Source: Mangifera indica (lineage: Eukaryota; Streptophyta; Magnoliopsida; Sapindales; Anacardiaceae). Taken from it: DNA of 64,000 bases. A program made the translations under genes and the position numbers. Below are positions 11,029 to 22,964 of this stretch, in pieces. Each line of letters begins with the position of its first letter. Position 1 is the first letter of the stretch. Below the pieces are notes generated by a model. That model was not told where the DNA came from. It made no database searches and saw only the letters and a program-made list of their open reading frames with translations. Location: the NCBI RefSeq assembly GCF_011075055.1, contig NC_058144.1, positions 17,827,307-17,891,306 of the forward strand, written 5' to 3'.

Positions 11029-12980
11029 AACACCCCTTTTCATAGACATACCTTTGGATGAAATATGTATTCAAAGAGTCGTGTCCAATTTGAACTTATA
11101 CTATCTTATATCAAACTACAAGCATGATAATAAACACTTAACCATAAATGTTTGCAAAAAGTGGCAACTTGTATAAATTGAATACCTCATATCAACATCA
11201 GGAAAATCAGTGCATAAATATAAATATAGTCTGAAACTATAAAATAAATACATAATCACAACATAAATAACAAATTACTAAAATGCCCCTTTAGCCTCAT
11301 GCAATCTCTTTAACTAGACCACTGGCGCCCTACATGCCTTTGTTACTCATATTATCTATCTACAAAACCATGTGAGTGAAAACATTTAGTGTTTCATCTC
11401 TATCTCATAATATGATTACTGTTGGATTTTTTTTGCAATCACCTATGCCTAACCATTTCAACTTGATGCGTTTGTCCTTTATATACATAGGCGGTGTCAT
11501 TTTGGATGACTAATTCTGTAACACATTCTCTTGAATTACTTTTCTCTAGAGAGAAGCATTACTAACATTGATCATAAAAATGTTCATTTAAATAGAAATG
11601 AAAACAAATAAATGATTTTAACTATAAAAAGACTGAAATACCCTTTTATTAAATCAAAGTGCGAGAAACATGCAAAGGATGCTTATAACACATAAAGATG
11701 AAGTACTCATAATCTATTAGGAAAAACTAAATAAAAGGTAAACTGAAAACATGAAAATACATCTATAGTAGTATGAATTGACAATAAAGGCCTCCCCTAA
11801 CAAATTTTGCATCTCAGCCACCATTAGGTCTTATCCTTTACAAAATAGACAAATAGGAAAACTTGAGTGATAAATACTTAATAAGTAGGAATATAAAATA
11901 TATTTTTTGTAATTCCTATTTTGCCCTTCGACTCAGTTCATCTTAATTAGTTATCGAGAGTAAGTTGTTTACTCAACCTTGATGACGTGAACCGATACTT
12001 AACTATTTGAAACTCGGGATCTTCTGAGTCCTTTAAGCTTTGTCTAGGCAACATGTCTTTAACATATCCTCAACCACCTAGTTAATCCTCTCAATCTATT
12101 CATTTGTCTGGGGATGATAAGCCATATTAAGGGGTAAAGTAGTACCTAAAAATTTGTGCAAACTCTACTAAAATGTCAAGATAAATCTGGTGTCTTGATT
12201 TTATACTATTGTCTTAGGTACTGTATGGAGTTTGACTATCTCCTTAACATACATTTGACCTAGCTAATTTGTGCTCGTGGTGTCCTTCACTACTATGAAG
12301 TGTGCTGACTTGATCAACTAACCAACTATAACCCACAGTGCATTATAACCTTCTCTGAGCTTCGTCAAACCCACTACAAAGTCTATTGAGATGTGATCAT
12401 ATTTCCAATCTAGAATATTAACAGTTTGTAGTAGACTTGACAGTCTTTGATGCTCCACCTTAACTTGTTGGCAAACTATGCACGTAGCCACAAATTATGC
12501 TACATCTTTTATCATGCCTAACCAGAACGATATCCTTAAATCCTAATACATCTTTACATTCCCAGGGTGGGTAGTGTAAAGGGAATTGTATGCTTTTGCG
12601 AGGATCCTATTCCTCAAATTTTATTCATGGGGGACACAAACTCGACCTTTAAACTTCATAATATTCTACACTACATTGTAATTTGCCTCAGTAACCTCGA
12701 CGACTTTTTGTTTCTTCTAAACAAACTAATCATCTAATGCTTGGGCCACACGAATTTTATTTAGAAGGGTCGACTAAATATGTGAAACATCAAAGACTTT
12801 TTCTATAATTCAGGATAAGTTGTGATATATGACAAAAATACTTTCCTACTGAAGGCATTTGTTACTACGTTAGCCTTACCTGGGAGGTATCGAATTTCAC
12901 TCTCATAAGCCTCAACTAGCTCTAACCACTGCCCTTCATATTGAGCTCCTTTTAGGTAAAAAAGCACTTAAGGTTCTTAT
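11029..12980 (-). mobile_element. Minus-strand Ty3/gypsy remnant: LTR end plus integrase and RNase H relics
   Basis: The stretch begins TGTAACACCCC at 11029, the outer end of a reverse-oriented LTR that resembles 25177. From about 12050 the minus strand reads integrase (AYHPQTNE; WVIVG.LIKSAHFI; WKYDHISIDFVVGL; CIVCQQVKVEHQRL). RNase H follows at about 12800-12960 (ESEIRYLPGKANVVTNA). Stops interrupt all of it. Gag, PR and RT are absent. The element is cut at about 12980 by another LTR. Confidence 0.75.
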
Positions 12981-12984
12981 TGAG

Positions 12985-13186
12985 TTTTATTGATCATCCT
13001 TACTTATTGAGTTTTTACTCCTCCCATTCCTTTGCATTTTATAGGTTATAGGTGACAGGTTTAGAGGTGACAATTGCGATGAGGTAGTGACTCAATGATG
13101 AAGCAATATGCAAGAAATGAAGTCTTAGGTGTAAATAACCTGATTGATGAACTTGGATGATATTATGATTATTGATTTTATTTTAT
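12985..13186 (+). repeat. Gypsy 5' LTR, left piece (split by MULE)
   Basis: It matches about 50950-51150 of the LTR at 48587-51390, for example GATCATCCTTA and TTTGCATTTTATAGG. The match resumes at 22705 after the inserted DNA transposon. The upstream 2.4 kb of the LTR is missing here. Confidence 0.8.
13178..13186. repeat. 9-bp target-site duplication, left copy (TTATTTTAT)
   Basis: It is identical to 22705-22713. The uninterrupted sister LTR near 51150 carries the sequence once. Confidence 0.85.
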
Positions 13187-13206
13187 AGGAAATTAAATTA
13201 AATGCC
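13187..13206 (+). repeat. MULE terminal inverted repeat, left
   Basis: It pairs with 22685-22704 with two mismatches. Beyond these 20 bp the ends diverge, though both remain rich in AAAATGCCC-like blocks. Confidence 0.85.
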
Positions 13207-14039
13207 TAAAACTAAGGGAGGCTAAGAAAATTTCCCAAAACTTTAAGGATTAAGCGAAAATGCCCTTTTTTGTGAAATAAGCAATCTGCCCTTATATATA
13301 AAACCTGAATTTTACATATCCCTCCCTACATTTCCCACAGATTTACTGTTGAAATTCAAAGAAAACACAGGTCTTTCACGGGCATAGAAATTTTCATCTT
13401 TTTCATCGACTTTTCATGTTTTTTGACGATAAAAAATGACAAAGAAGGTCAATATATCATCCCTACTCTTGTTTGAATCAATTTATTGTTAGGATTATTG
13501 AGATTTGAGGGAGATTTTGAGGTTTGAATTTTTAGGGTTACAATTTTGAACAATGCATAAAATATTTTGATTCTTAATTGTTTCGCTCGAAATTCTTAAG
13601 AGGTTTTGTGTTATAGGATGTGTAGATTTGATTTGTGTTGAAATTGAAAGCTACAATGACGATTTTTGGCCTAAAAATGGGTTAGATTGGTTAGAGATCA
13701 GGTCCGAAGGAATAATGGATCACACGGATCGAATTAAATCTTCCACGGGTAGGAACGATTGCCCATGAGATAAGGGGAAATTTTGCTTTTCCAAAATATT
13801 AGGGCCATGGAGAAAAGGGGGAAATCCATGGTAGGAAATTTTACATTAAACCGTGGGGTGATCCATGGAAGGTGAGGAATCCTGGGGGTTTGGGGAAAAT
13901 TGACTTTTTTTAATCTATAGGGCTTGTAGGAGATTAGAAAATTGATAAGGGGGCAAAGAAAAAATATTGAACCTATTTGAGAGTAAAAAATTTACAAGGG
14001 GGTAAATTGATATTTTTCACACCTAGAGTTTTTTGACAT

Positions 14040-14760
14040 GTAGTTTTCGAATTTCATATTTATTTTTCTTATTCCAAGGTTTTTCGATATGTAGTTTTCA
14101 AATTTGACATATGTTTCTTGATTTTTGTGCTTTTGTAGGCATGTTTTCCTACGTAATTATGAAATTTCAGATAAATTTTTTGTATTTTGTCATACTAAGC
14201 TAATTTAATATTCATTTTCGAATTTCATGTCTATTTTACTATTTTTGTGTTTTCTACTAGCGTTTTCTTATGTAATTTCCTAATTTCAGTTTGATATTTT
14301 GGTTTTTCCGTTTCTAAAATATTTCAATGTTTAGTTTTCAAAATGCAGATCCCTTTTTCTATATTTGGTCATTTTAGGATATATCGACTCGTACTTTTTA
14401 AATTTTTGAATGATTATTCGATTGTTAACATTCAAGGGCATTGTAATATATAGAATTTGAATTTCAGTTTTGTTTTTTCGATTTTTATCATTTTAAGATA
14501 TATCGACTCATACTTTTCAGATTTTCGAACAATTTTTTGATTATTGATATTCTAGGGTATTTCAACATATAGAATTCAAATTTCAGTTTTGTTTTTTTAT
14601 TTTTGTCATTTTAGGATATACCAACTCGTACTTTTTAGATTTTGAGTGATTTTTTTATTGTTGATATTCTAGGGTATTTCAATGAATAGAATTTGAATTT
14701 GAATTTTGTTTTTTTTATTTTTATCATTTTATGATATATCGATTTAGACATAGTTTTAGA
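14040..14760. repeat. Left subterminal tandem repeats, period about 118 bp
   Basis: The landmark ATATCGACTC or its variants recurs at 14381, 14500, 14618 and 14736, spacing 118-119 bp. Each is followed by GTACTTTTTA-like and ATTCTAGGGTATTTCAA-like blocks. More diverged units extend left to about 14040. Confidence 0.8.
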
Positions 14761-16136
14761 GTTACCTACTTTCAATGTTGTCAGAAAGTATAGTATCACG
14801 ATATCGAGTGTGTTTTCTTAGCTAGGCTATGGGGGGATGACGATATTGATGCGGTCAAAATGACATTATTGTATTGTCTCTATATGGTGTTGATGGGGAA
14901 TGATCGATGAAAAAAGATATTTGCAGAGTACTTTTAGTTAATTGATCATTTGATGGGTTTAATTTCTTTCCCTAGGGCATTCTAGTGAGACAAATGACAT
15001 ACGAGTCAATGTCCCAAATGAGTGATAGAGTTTGTTCCAACCATATGCCCGACATGCATAAATATGACCTTTACAAATTTCCTTTTGCTTTTCAAGTAAG
15101 TTTATATTTCTTGATTATTTATATTAATTGGTAAAAACACAAATTGATTTAATTTAACCATTACTGGTTATATTGCAGTATTGGATATACGAGACATTGG
15201 AAACTCTGTATGATTGGGTGGATATGGTTAATTTCCATGCGTCTCCATAGATTTTCAAGTGGCGTACACAAGATGTTCCTACTTTGAGTCATATAGGCAC
15301 TATTTTTACTGGTGATCAAGTATGTAATCGTTAATTAATGAGTTAATTGATACCTTGATTATTACAAATATGTTGAATTATATATCTAAATGAATAAGAT
15401 GATGTCACTTTCTGGCTTTGTTCGTCATTGATTGAGGAGGTTAGACCATGGTGTGCAGACATTCTTCTATACACAGGTATGTCAAATTCACATTCCTTTT
15501 TATCGTCTTTGGTGCCCCCTGATAGGAGCTGAAGTTTTTTTGACAATACCACATGTAGATATATCGGCTGGTAGTCTTGGGACACATGAAAAGCCTATTC
15601 AACCCCCTGTTATGAAGTAACCTTCATGTCCCCCTATTATTCAGATCCTAGCCATCAAGATTTCAGACCTTCCTAGGGTTTAGGACCGTACTACCCCTCA
15701 TGTCACATAAGAGTGTCCCCCATTGCATCACCTATTCTATCCATAGTAGATGCTGCTTTGGCACACTGAGGCACTATGATATTATGTGAGATTTCCTGTT
15801 TATGTGACGAGGTGTCTTCTCAGATGACTTGATTAGAGGATCATCTGACTTGGTTAGAGGAAATCATCATGCGTACATGCCCAACTCCAGTCGATCAAGT
15901 TATAAAACCACATCTCATTTATTTCTTATATAAATTGTATTTCGTTATTGCTCTAATATTTATATTAACTTCGTGTAGGGTATGCACACTGGTGTCGGGA
16001 TGACCTCCCCCATTGACAGGTCAATTCCATCCTCTCACCTATATGAGGTCTGTATTTAATTTTCGATGATTTTAATATAAAATGTTTTTATTATATTTTA
16101 TATGAAATGTCACTTATCAAGTTATTATTACTATTC

Positions 16137-16256
16137 CCTTAGGGTAGTCGCTATGAGGGGGTCTTGGTTGGCCCTTTTTTTACATCACCTTTCCAATCTG
16201 AGATTTGTTATTTATCATTGTTACAATATTTTTTAATTAATTATCATTGATTAATT

Positions 16257-16344
<88 letters not shown>

Positions 16345-16545
16345 TTATAGGGTCTTGGTTATAAGGGTATTTTAGTTAATCCTTCGGTTGTTTTAGATCT
16401 CGCACCGGAGGTATGAAAATTATTGTTGTTATTATATTTTATATGAAATATCATTAACCAATTTGTTCTTTTCATTTGTAAGGGTGCTAGCCATGAGGCA
16501 TTTTTGATCAACAGTTCTCTTTGTGCACCTTCCCCCACCATAGAG
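16137..16545 (+). repeat. Three related short exons in tandem within the Ulp1-like gene
   Basis: Three units each begin after an AG acceptor with GGT. They encode GSRYEGVLVGPFF (about 16142), GLGYKGILVNPSVV (about 16350) and GASHEAFLINSSLC (about 16483). The intervening introns share the text ATTTTATATGAAAT(G/A)TCA. This looks like duplication of an exon-intron unit. Confidence 0.7.
16259..16341. repeat. (AT)n microsatellite in an intron of the Ulp1-like gene
   Basis: About 41 uninterrupted AT dinucleotides directly precede the acceptor of the second repeated exon. Confidence 0.95.
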
Positions 16546-18010
16546 GTAGTGTATTTTTTGATGAAATGTCATTGATCAATTTGTCTTTCAAATTATTATG
16601 TTTATTTAAAATATTTTGTCTCTTTTTTAGGATGAGCGATTATGGTTACTTATTGATATCCTCAACTCTAGCAAAAGGGCAATAGATATTAGTTTACAGA
16701 GGGAGGACTTATGGGAGTATGTTTTCAATGAAAGCCAGGATGAGGTATATCTATTATAATTAGTATATATTCATATATGTTGATCACTGATAATAGAAAA
16801 TTAATTTTGCAGTCCATCAAAGGGTATGGACGGTTGACTTGACTATGATAGAGGATTTCCCTGCCAAAACTCCTCTGGTATACATTGATAAGATAATATT
16901 AATAGATCAAATTGTCATTGTTACTTAAGATTAAATATTGAATTAATAATTGTATTTTTTTTCATATGGTTTGTACTACACATAGTCGAGTCATCAAGAA
17001 GGGTCAATTCGTTTGCACCCTGTATACAAATCCAATCAAACTGAGGGTGAAATGACAACTCCAAACCATTCCATCCTCTACTGCAGAGCGTGAGAAATCT
17101 TGCCTCACGTGGTATATTAGAGTTGCAACATTTGACAAGCATGAAGTTTAATTCATTGGAGCGAAGTCTAAAGACAATTTTTGGAGGATTGTTATGGAGT
17201 TACGTGAGTGGTTGACCGTTGATGTAAGTTGTGCTTACTATATAATTCGGTTAAAAGTTTTATATATTCGTTAAGACAATTCAAGTTTTTTATATCCATT
17301 TTAGCATGTCAATTCTTTTTTGGCCATATTATATCGACACTAGGATGGTCAGCAGGCCATCATTCCATAGAGTTAGACGACAGCCCACACATTCTTTATG
17401 TGGCATATCAGGATGACAATCGACACCTGGCTTATCACACTAACAGAGGAGTATCAGTTTATCGAGCTTTTCACGAAGATGGTTGAGGTAGATTATACCC
17501 TTAGTTTGTTTTACAAACTACGAGGGAAGGTTGATATGGTATAGTGTAATAATATTTCCATTATAATTTAATTTGAATTAAATTATATACTACATGTGTA
17601 TCCATTCGAATTTCTTAATGTTTATAGGTTTTCATCCCTATAAACTTCGACTGTGAATATTGGATAGCGAGAGTTATAGATTTTCGTGATTAATCGATTA
17701 CAGTATACTACTCTAAGGTATCATACTTAGAGAGTTTAGAGTGTCTCGTACGACAAATGTGACCATACACAACATTCATACCAGTGTTATTAGAGGCGAT
17801 AAATTCCTAGACAGCTTCTGGGTGTACACCACAATGTGATCACCTGATATTACATCCAGCAAAGGATGCCTCCTAGTAGGACAAGGGCTCTGGTGAGTGT
17901 GGTGTTTATATGTTATGCTTCATAGAGTGTTTGGCATGGTCACAGAGCATAGATTTTCCTCGAGAGACATCCACCTCTATGTTTCAATGTTTAGCCTCGT
18001 AGTTGTATTT

Positions 18011-18780
18011 CCACTATATCGAGTAGATCACATATGTATATTTATTTTGATCATTGTTTATTTTATTGATACGGGGGTTGTTATGTATATATTTATTGTA
18101 TATGCTTATGTGTATGATATACATTATCTATCATTATATATGGGTATACATTTGATTTCATTTTTTAAATAATTTTATCATCGAAACAATTATATGAGAG
18201 TAGTGTGATGTTAATAATTTTAAATTATGGTACTGGTGAAATACTAAAATATTTTCAACATTAATATCATTATTACATATGAAAATTATTGATATAGCAT
18301 TATTTCATTTGAATTTTCAAGCGGATTGATAAATTATATAAAATAAAAAAAATCAAGATATCATTTTGGAACGATACTTTTAATTAATTATAAAAACTTG
18401 ATCATATTATTAGTTTAAAAATAATATAGAATCAATAAATTGCATGAATTTTATAAGTTAATGTATGATGGTACAAGTCATCTTTCGAATATAGTTCAGG
18501 TTCAATAAGATAATTTATTGATTTTTATAAGTTAAGCTTCATACACAAGTAATTCATGCACTAATCAAATCAGAAAAAGTTAATTCTAATAATTACAAGA
18601 ATAATGCTCATTCTAACAAATATGAAATTAAGAAACTATTCATAGTAAATTTATTACATCACATATGAACACAATTACTCAACTAAAACATTAATCAAAA
18701 TACATCGATTACATATCGTTTGAACAAAAATATAAATCATATAATTGATAAAATTAAATAGAAGGGTGTCAAGATCTCAA
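18011..18780. other. AT-rich spacer between the convergent MULE genes
   Basis: No coding motif or RNA gene was recognised. It lies between the 3' ends of the Ulp1-like and transposase relics. Confidence 0.6.
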
Positions 18781-21060
18781 TCCTTTACCATTTATGGATC
18801 AACCCTGTGGGATGGAGCTTGAAACCGATGTTGGGCTTTTACATTAGGTTCGGACATGCCTGAGTTGCTTACAACGACTACATATCTTCGATGTAACATT
18901 TCCCCCCCGTGAATGACATCGATTTCTATTGGAAGGGTGACCCAGTTGATGATGATTGAGAACAAGGGGTAAGATAACTCTTTTATCTAATGCATGCAGC
19001 CATTCAGATTGGTTTCTGAGAGGGTTGACAAGTTTCACATACATTGCATGATAGAACTAGGTGTTGAAAAATGGATAAACCCATGCATTGATATTTGTAA
19101 ACCTCATGTGTCTTGCAATAGCAATGACATGCTTACATAGAATATGTGAAAGCTGAAACTTTTTGCACGTACAAGACATTTCATTTAAGTCCACAATGTC
19201 TATGTATCCACCAAAACCAACAACCTAAAACCGAAGAGTTGTAATTGATTGAACTTCCGAGTGTATAGACTTTAACACATGATGACTGATCTTCTTCTCT
19301 GTCCATGGGGTAACATAATTGGGGCATTCATTTGCAATTTGAAAAAAACAACAACACATCTGTTAATAACAAACATAAGGGAAGAAATATATGCTCAAAT
19401 AAATAATTATTAATAATTGGGTACATACTTGTATGGTTTCTCATCTCATAAAACCAACATTGTAATATGCCCTGAATGAACTCACTGAGCATCATAATAG
19501 GTAGACCCCGTGCATGTCTAACAAGGGCATTAAATGATTCTATAATATTAGTTGTCATTATGTTATACCAATGCCTTGAAAAATGTGTCCTGCTCCATCA
19601 CTGAAATCCTACCTCATATAGGTAAGCCCTAACTCGAGAATTAATCACATCAAGAGATTGCATCATAGCCTTAAAATTTGCTACTGTGTATGATTTTGTG
19701 GCTTTCCAATATGTACTTGCAACCTGCAAGGTAATAAATAATGTGAGAACTTCATGATCAAAATTTATAAAATGTTAAACGGAACAAAAATTTTATACAT
19801 GTTTAAACATATTACCTTTGAGTCATGTTTGTACTTTGATCACATGTTACATAGAAGATGATGGCAATAACACCAATGGTGGACATCTGGAAAGACTTCA
19901 GCCATTGTAGAGTATATAACATGATGTCGATCCGAGATTATTGTCAACTCGGGGATTTCATGGATGCATTCTTTAACCTTCTTGAGAAACCAACACCATG
20001 TTGTGATCTTCTTTTTTACTGACACCGAAAGCAATTGGGTATATTTGGTTATTACCATTAAGACCTACAACAAGGAATAAATAACCGAGATATCGACCTT
20101 TAAGGAAAGCAATATCAATGCAAATAATAGGTCAAAAATATTGCCTAAATGCACAGACTTAACATCCCAATGCCATAAAAAAAATTAATATTCATCGTCC
20201 GTCTCAATAGTGGTCATGATTCTCAAATTAGTATGCTCTAAATTATAACAATAATCTAGTAAGAGCATAAATGATTCTTTCGGTGAGCCCTTCAATGAAT
20301 TTAAAACCCAATTTCTTGTCTACCAAATCTGTGAATATGAAATGTCAATTTTATACTGGTCGACGATGTTAGCAATTATCTCTTTAGGCTGATAAATTTG
20401 ATCAATCAACATAAACTTTGACCTAAAACCCAGGCCCTAGCTTGTTGGTGATGTGATATTATTTGATCAATTGAACATGTGTGGGTTGGATTCATTTTCA
20501 TGATTTGGAAGACTTTATTGACTTTTGCTTTGGCTGCAGATAGAAACCAATGACATTTTTCATCATGACACTTAATCTTCCATTGCCTCGTGTTAGACTT
20601 AAGTACCCCATATTAAAATCCTTTCTTTAGGGCAAATTAATCCACAACATCTTTCAAATGTCGTTTGTTAGGGAAAATATCACCAAGCTTTACAGTATTT
20701 CCTTCTCGGATTGATCCTATACCACTTGATGATGTTGATGGTTGTGGAGAAAAATCAAGAAGCCACCTAAACGGATCAATGGGGACTTTGTTAAAAAATA
20801 CCCTAGAATAATTTTCACCACCCAAGATAGGATCTTTAAGCTGCAAACTATTTATAACCCTGATAACATATGACATATGCTCGGACTCTGCCTTATCAAA
20901 ACGAATATCAGTCATGTTGTTCCCTTCAAAGTCACCCCAGTCGGGAACCTTATCTTTCTCTCTATGAGCCCATTCATTTGCAAGATATAATGCATCGTTA
21001 CTGAAATCAAACAAGTCTTTCAAATCATATTCTTTTTTAACTTCATTAATTTGTTTTTCT
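18780..21060 (-). pseudogene. MuDR/MULE transposase relic
   Basis: The minus strand reads, in order, an N-terminal region with MuDR-type sequence (FPNKRHLKDVV, about 20640-20690). The DDE core follows: ICIDIAFLKGRYLGYL (first Asp near 20115), NGNNQIYPIAFGVSKKEDH and LTIISDRHHVIYSTMAEVF (second Asp near 19930). Then come TNIIESFNALVRHARGLPI (about 19500-19560) and a SWIM zinc finger, MSCTCKKF..LCKHVIAIAR (about 19110-19183). A CCHC knuckle, CSRCKQLRHVRT-stop-C, lies near 18845-18905. This is the full domain order of a plant MULE transposase, which binds the TIRs and catalyses cut-and-paste transposition. Frame changes and stops break it into pieces. The longest open pieces are 20637-21023, 19840-20058 and 19328-19558. 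Confidence 0.85.
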
Positions 21061-21489
21061 TGTTCTTGTCCTTCGATCGGGGTATATATAACAAAAACAA
21101 GAATACATTCTTGGAAGTATTGAGATATATCGATAAGACCTTGGATATCTTTATGATTTGGATCTGTACTAGGTAGTTGAGCTTAATTTTTCTTGGCTTC
21201 ATAATTAGTTGAAATTAGTTTCTAATTGGATCAAGACTGCAATGTTCACTCAAAAGTTGAATAAATCCTTCAAATGTTATTTCAGAGGAAATTTTAATCA
21301 ATTGTTTACATCCTCCAGCATATTTCATTGTGTTGTCATCATGTTGAATTCATTCTCCTTGGAAATGAACCGACGCATAACCATTCATTTGAATTATCAA
21401 TCTTACAATTACAAATTTTTAGGAAAAATTAAACATTTATAAGAAAAAATCCATAATAACAATTTATTGATGTATATGCGACCTATAAT

Positions 21490-22370
21490 TTACTGAAATG
21501 TCTCAACCTACTCATAACATGTCATTTAAAATCGTCAAAAAGTGTTTAATATCATAATGCCCCTTATATTTTTCTAAAATTTTCATTAACCCCCTATAAT
21601 TCTCTAACATTTTATATAACACATTCACATGTTGTCTTGTATCAAAATGCATCTATCTATTCCTGATATTTTATTTAAAACATTCTTATAATGTTTAATA
21701 TCAAAATACCCCTCATATTTCTTTAACATTTTATTAAATCCCCATAATTATGTAACATTTCATTTAACACCCTTAAATGTTGTGTTCTCTTGAAATGCAT
21801 CTATCCACTCCTAATATGTTATTTAAAACCGTCTAAAAAGTTTAATATTAAAATGTTCCCTATATTTTTTCAATATTTTAATTAACCTTTATAATTATCT
21901 AACATTTCATATAACACCCTTACAGGTTGTCTTGTATGAAAATGCATCTGTATACTTTTAACATATCATTTAAAATCGTCTTACAATGTTTTATATCAAA
22001 ATACCCCAATATTTTTCTAACATTTCATTTAACCTCTATAATTATCTAACATTTCATTTAATATTCTTGTATGTTGTCTTGTATCAAAATACATCTATCT
22101 ATTCCTAAATTTCATTTAAAACGTTCTTACAATATTTAATATCAAAATACCCTCATATTTTTGTAACATTTTATTTACCCCTCATAATTATCTAATTTTC
22201 ATTTAACACCATTGTATGTTGTCATATATCAAAATGCATTTATCTATGCTTAATATGTTATTTAAATCCTTCATATATTGTGTAATATCAAAATACTCCT
22301 ATATTTTTCTAACAATTCATTTAACCCCTAATTTATTATCAAATATCCAAATGCCTCTTTTACATAACAT
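21490..22370. repeat. Right subterminal tandem repeats, period about 147 bp, about six copies
   Basis: The landmark CATCTATCTATTCCT and variants recur at about 21651, 21799, 21946, 22093 and 22238, steps of 145-148 bp. Each unit also carries ATCAAAATACCCC, TTTTTCTAACATTT and CCCTATAATTATCTAACATTTCATTTAA-like text. No coding function was seen. Confidence 0.85.
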
Positions 22371-22684
22371 ACAAACTAGATTTAACAAATAAAATTAAGT
22401 TTTGAGTTAAGATTCATATAGATATCTTTTCTCATAAATTAGCTTTTTTCGACTCGAATTTAAAAATACGAACTTTTTCCTTCTGAACGAATCCGTAGTG
22501 ATTGATATTGAGTAAAAATGAGAGTGAAAGTGAATGTTTGAGTGATATGAGAAATATATGTAATGAGAGTAAGGGTTTACATAGATGTGTTGAAAGGTAG
22601 TTTTGGTATTTTAAAAAATATTTAGGGCATTTTTGCTTAGGAATAGGGAAAAAGGGTATTTTTACTTAATAAAAGGGTAAAATG

Positions 22685-22704
22685 GGTATTTAATTTAATT
22701 TCCC
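22685..22704 (-). repeat. MULE terminal inverted repeat, right
   Basis: It is the reverse complement of the left end with two mismatches. The target duplication TTATTTTAT follows at once. Confidence 0.85.
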
Positions 22705-22949
22705 TTATTTTATTTTCTAGTATATAGATAAATTATTGGGTGGAGATTTATTATTATGCTTAAGGATTGTTCCGTGAGATTTAGTTTTTATTTTTATAAT
22801 AAGGACTTTGATAAATTATTCAGATTAGGAAAGACATTATGCATGTGTGACTTGATAGATATTAATATTAAATTGAAATATCATTTGTGCATATAGATTT
22901 TAGTAACATTTTAACCTGAAGGATAAAATATTCAAGATGGGGTGTTACA
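22705..22949 (+). repeat. Gypsy 5' LTR, right piece, ending GGGGTGTTACA
   Basis: It continues the LTR broken at 13186 and matches 51150-51390 (for example TTTATTATTATGCTTAAGGA and TATTGAAATATCATTTGTGCA). Its first nine bases are the right target duplication of the MULE. Confidence 0.85.
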
Positions 22950-22950
22950 A

Positions 22951-22964
22951 TTGGTATTAGAGCC
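22951..22964 (+). other. Primer-binding site (initiator-Met type)
   Basis: TTGGTATTAGAGCC directly follows the LTR end. It differs from the common plant form TTGGTATCAGAGCC at one position. It fixes the element's orientation and the LTR end. Confidence 0.8.

Larger units (their letters stand above)
14960..18010 (+). pseudogene. DUF1985-Ulp1 (C48 cysteine protease-like) gene of the MULE, degraded
   Basis: A multi-exon plus-strand gene can be followed by motif. An N-terminal DUF1985-like block (MHKYDLYKFPFAFQ | YWIYETLETLYDWV) is split by an intron at 15096-15178. Short Gly-rich exons follow at 16.1-16.6 kb. A block at 16980-17223 contains DNFWRIVMELREWLTVD, then an intron to 17307. Next come HVNSFLAILY and a C48 core, VFIPINFDCEYWIARVIDF (about 17628-17690). 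The catalytic Cys lies in SGECGVYMLCFIECL (Cys codon 17898-17900). C48 enzymes cleave SUMO or related isopeptide bonds. The catalytic His expected before Trp is Tyr here (TAT, 17658-17660), and in-frame stops occur (for example before SITVYY). No start codon was fixed. Confidence 0.75.
13187..22704. mobile_element. 9.5-kb Mutator-like element (MULE) carrying a DUF1985-Ulp1 gene
   Basis: The element is bounded by inverted ends AGGAAATTAAATTAAATGCC (left) and GGGAAATTAAATTAAATACC (right, reverse complement), 18 of 20 identical. A perfect 9-bp target duplication flanks it, the length typical of Mutator insertions. Inside are a minus-strand MULE transposase relic and a plus-strand Ulp1-like protease gene converging on an AT-rich centre (18.0-18.8 kb). 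Subterminal tandem repeats occur on both sides. Plant MULEs with Ulp1-like domains are known (Kaonashi/KI-MULE type); the match to that group is inferred. Both genes carry stops or frameshifts, so this copy is probably non-autonomous now. Confidence 0.9.

Noticed and set aside
17897..18172. 91-codon forward open frame at the end of the Ulp1-like gene
   Set aside because: Wrong frame: the C48 Cys box SGECGVY is read in another frame across the same bases.
21490..22370. Centromeric-type satellite
   Set aside because: Only about six copies, confined inside the MULE ends; better seen as a subterminal array.
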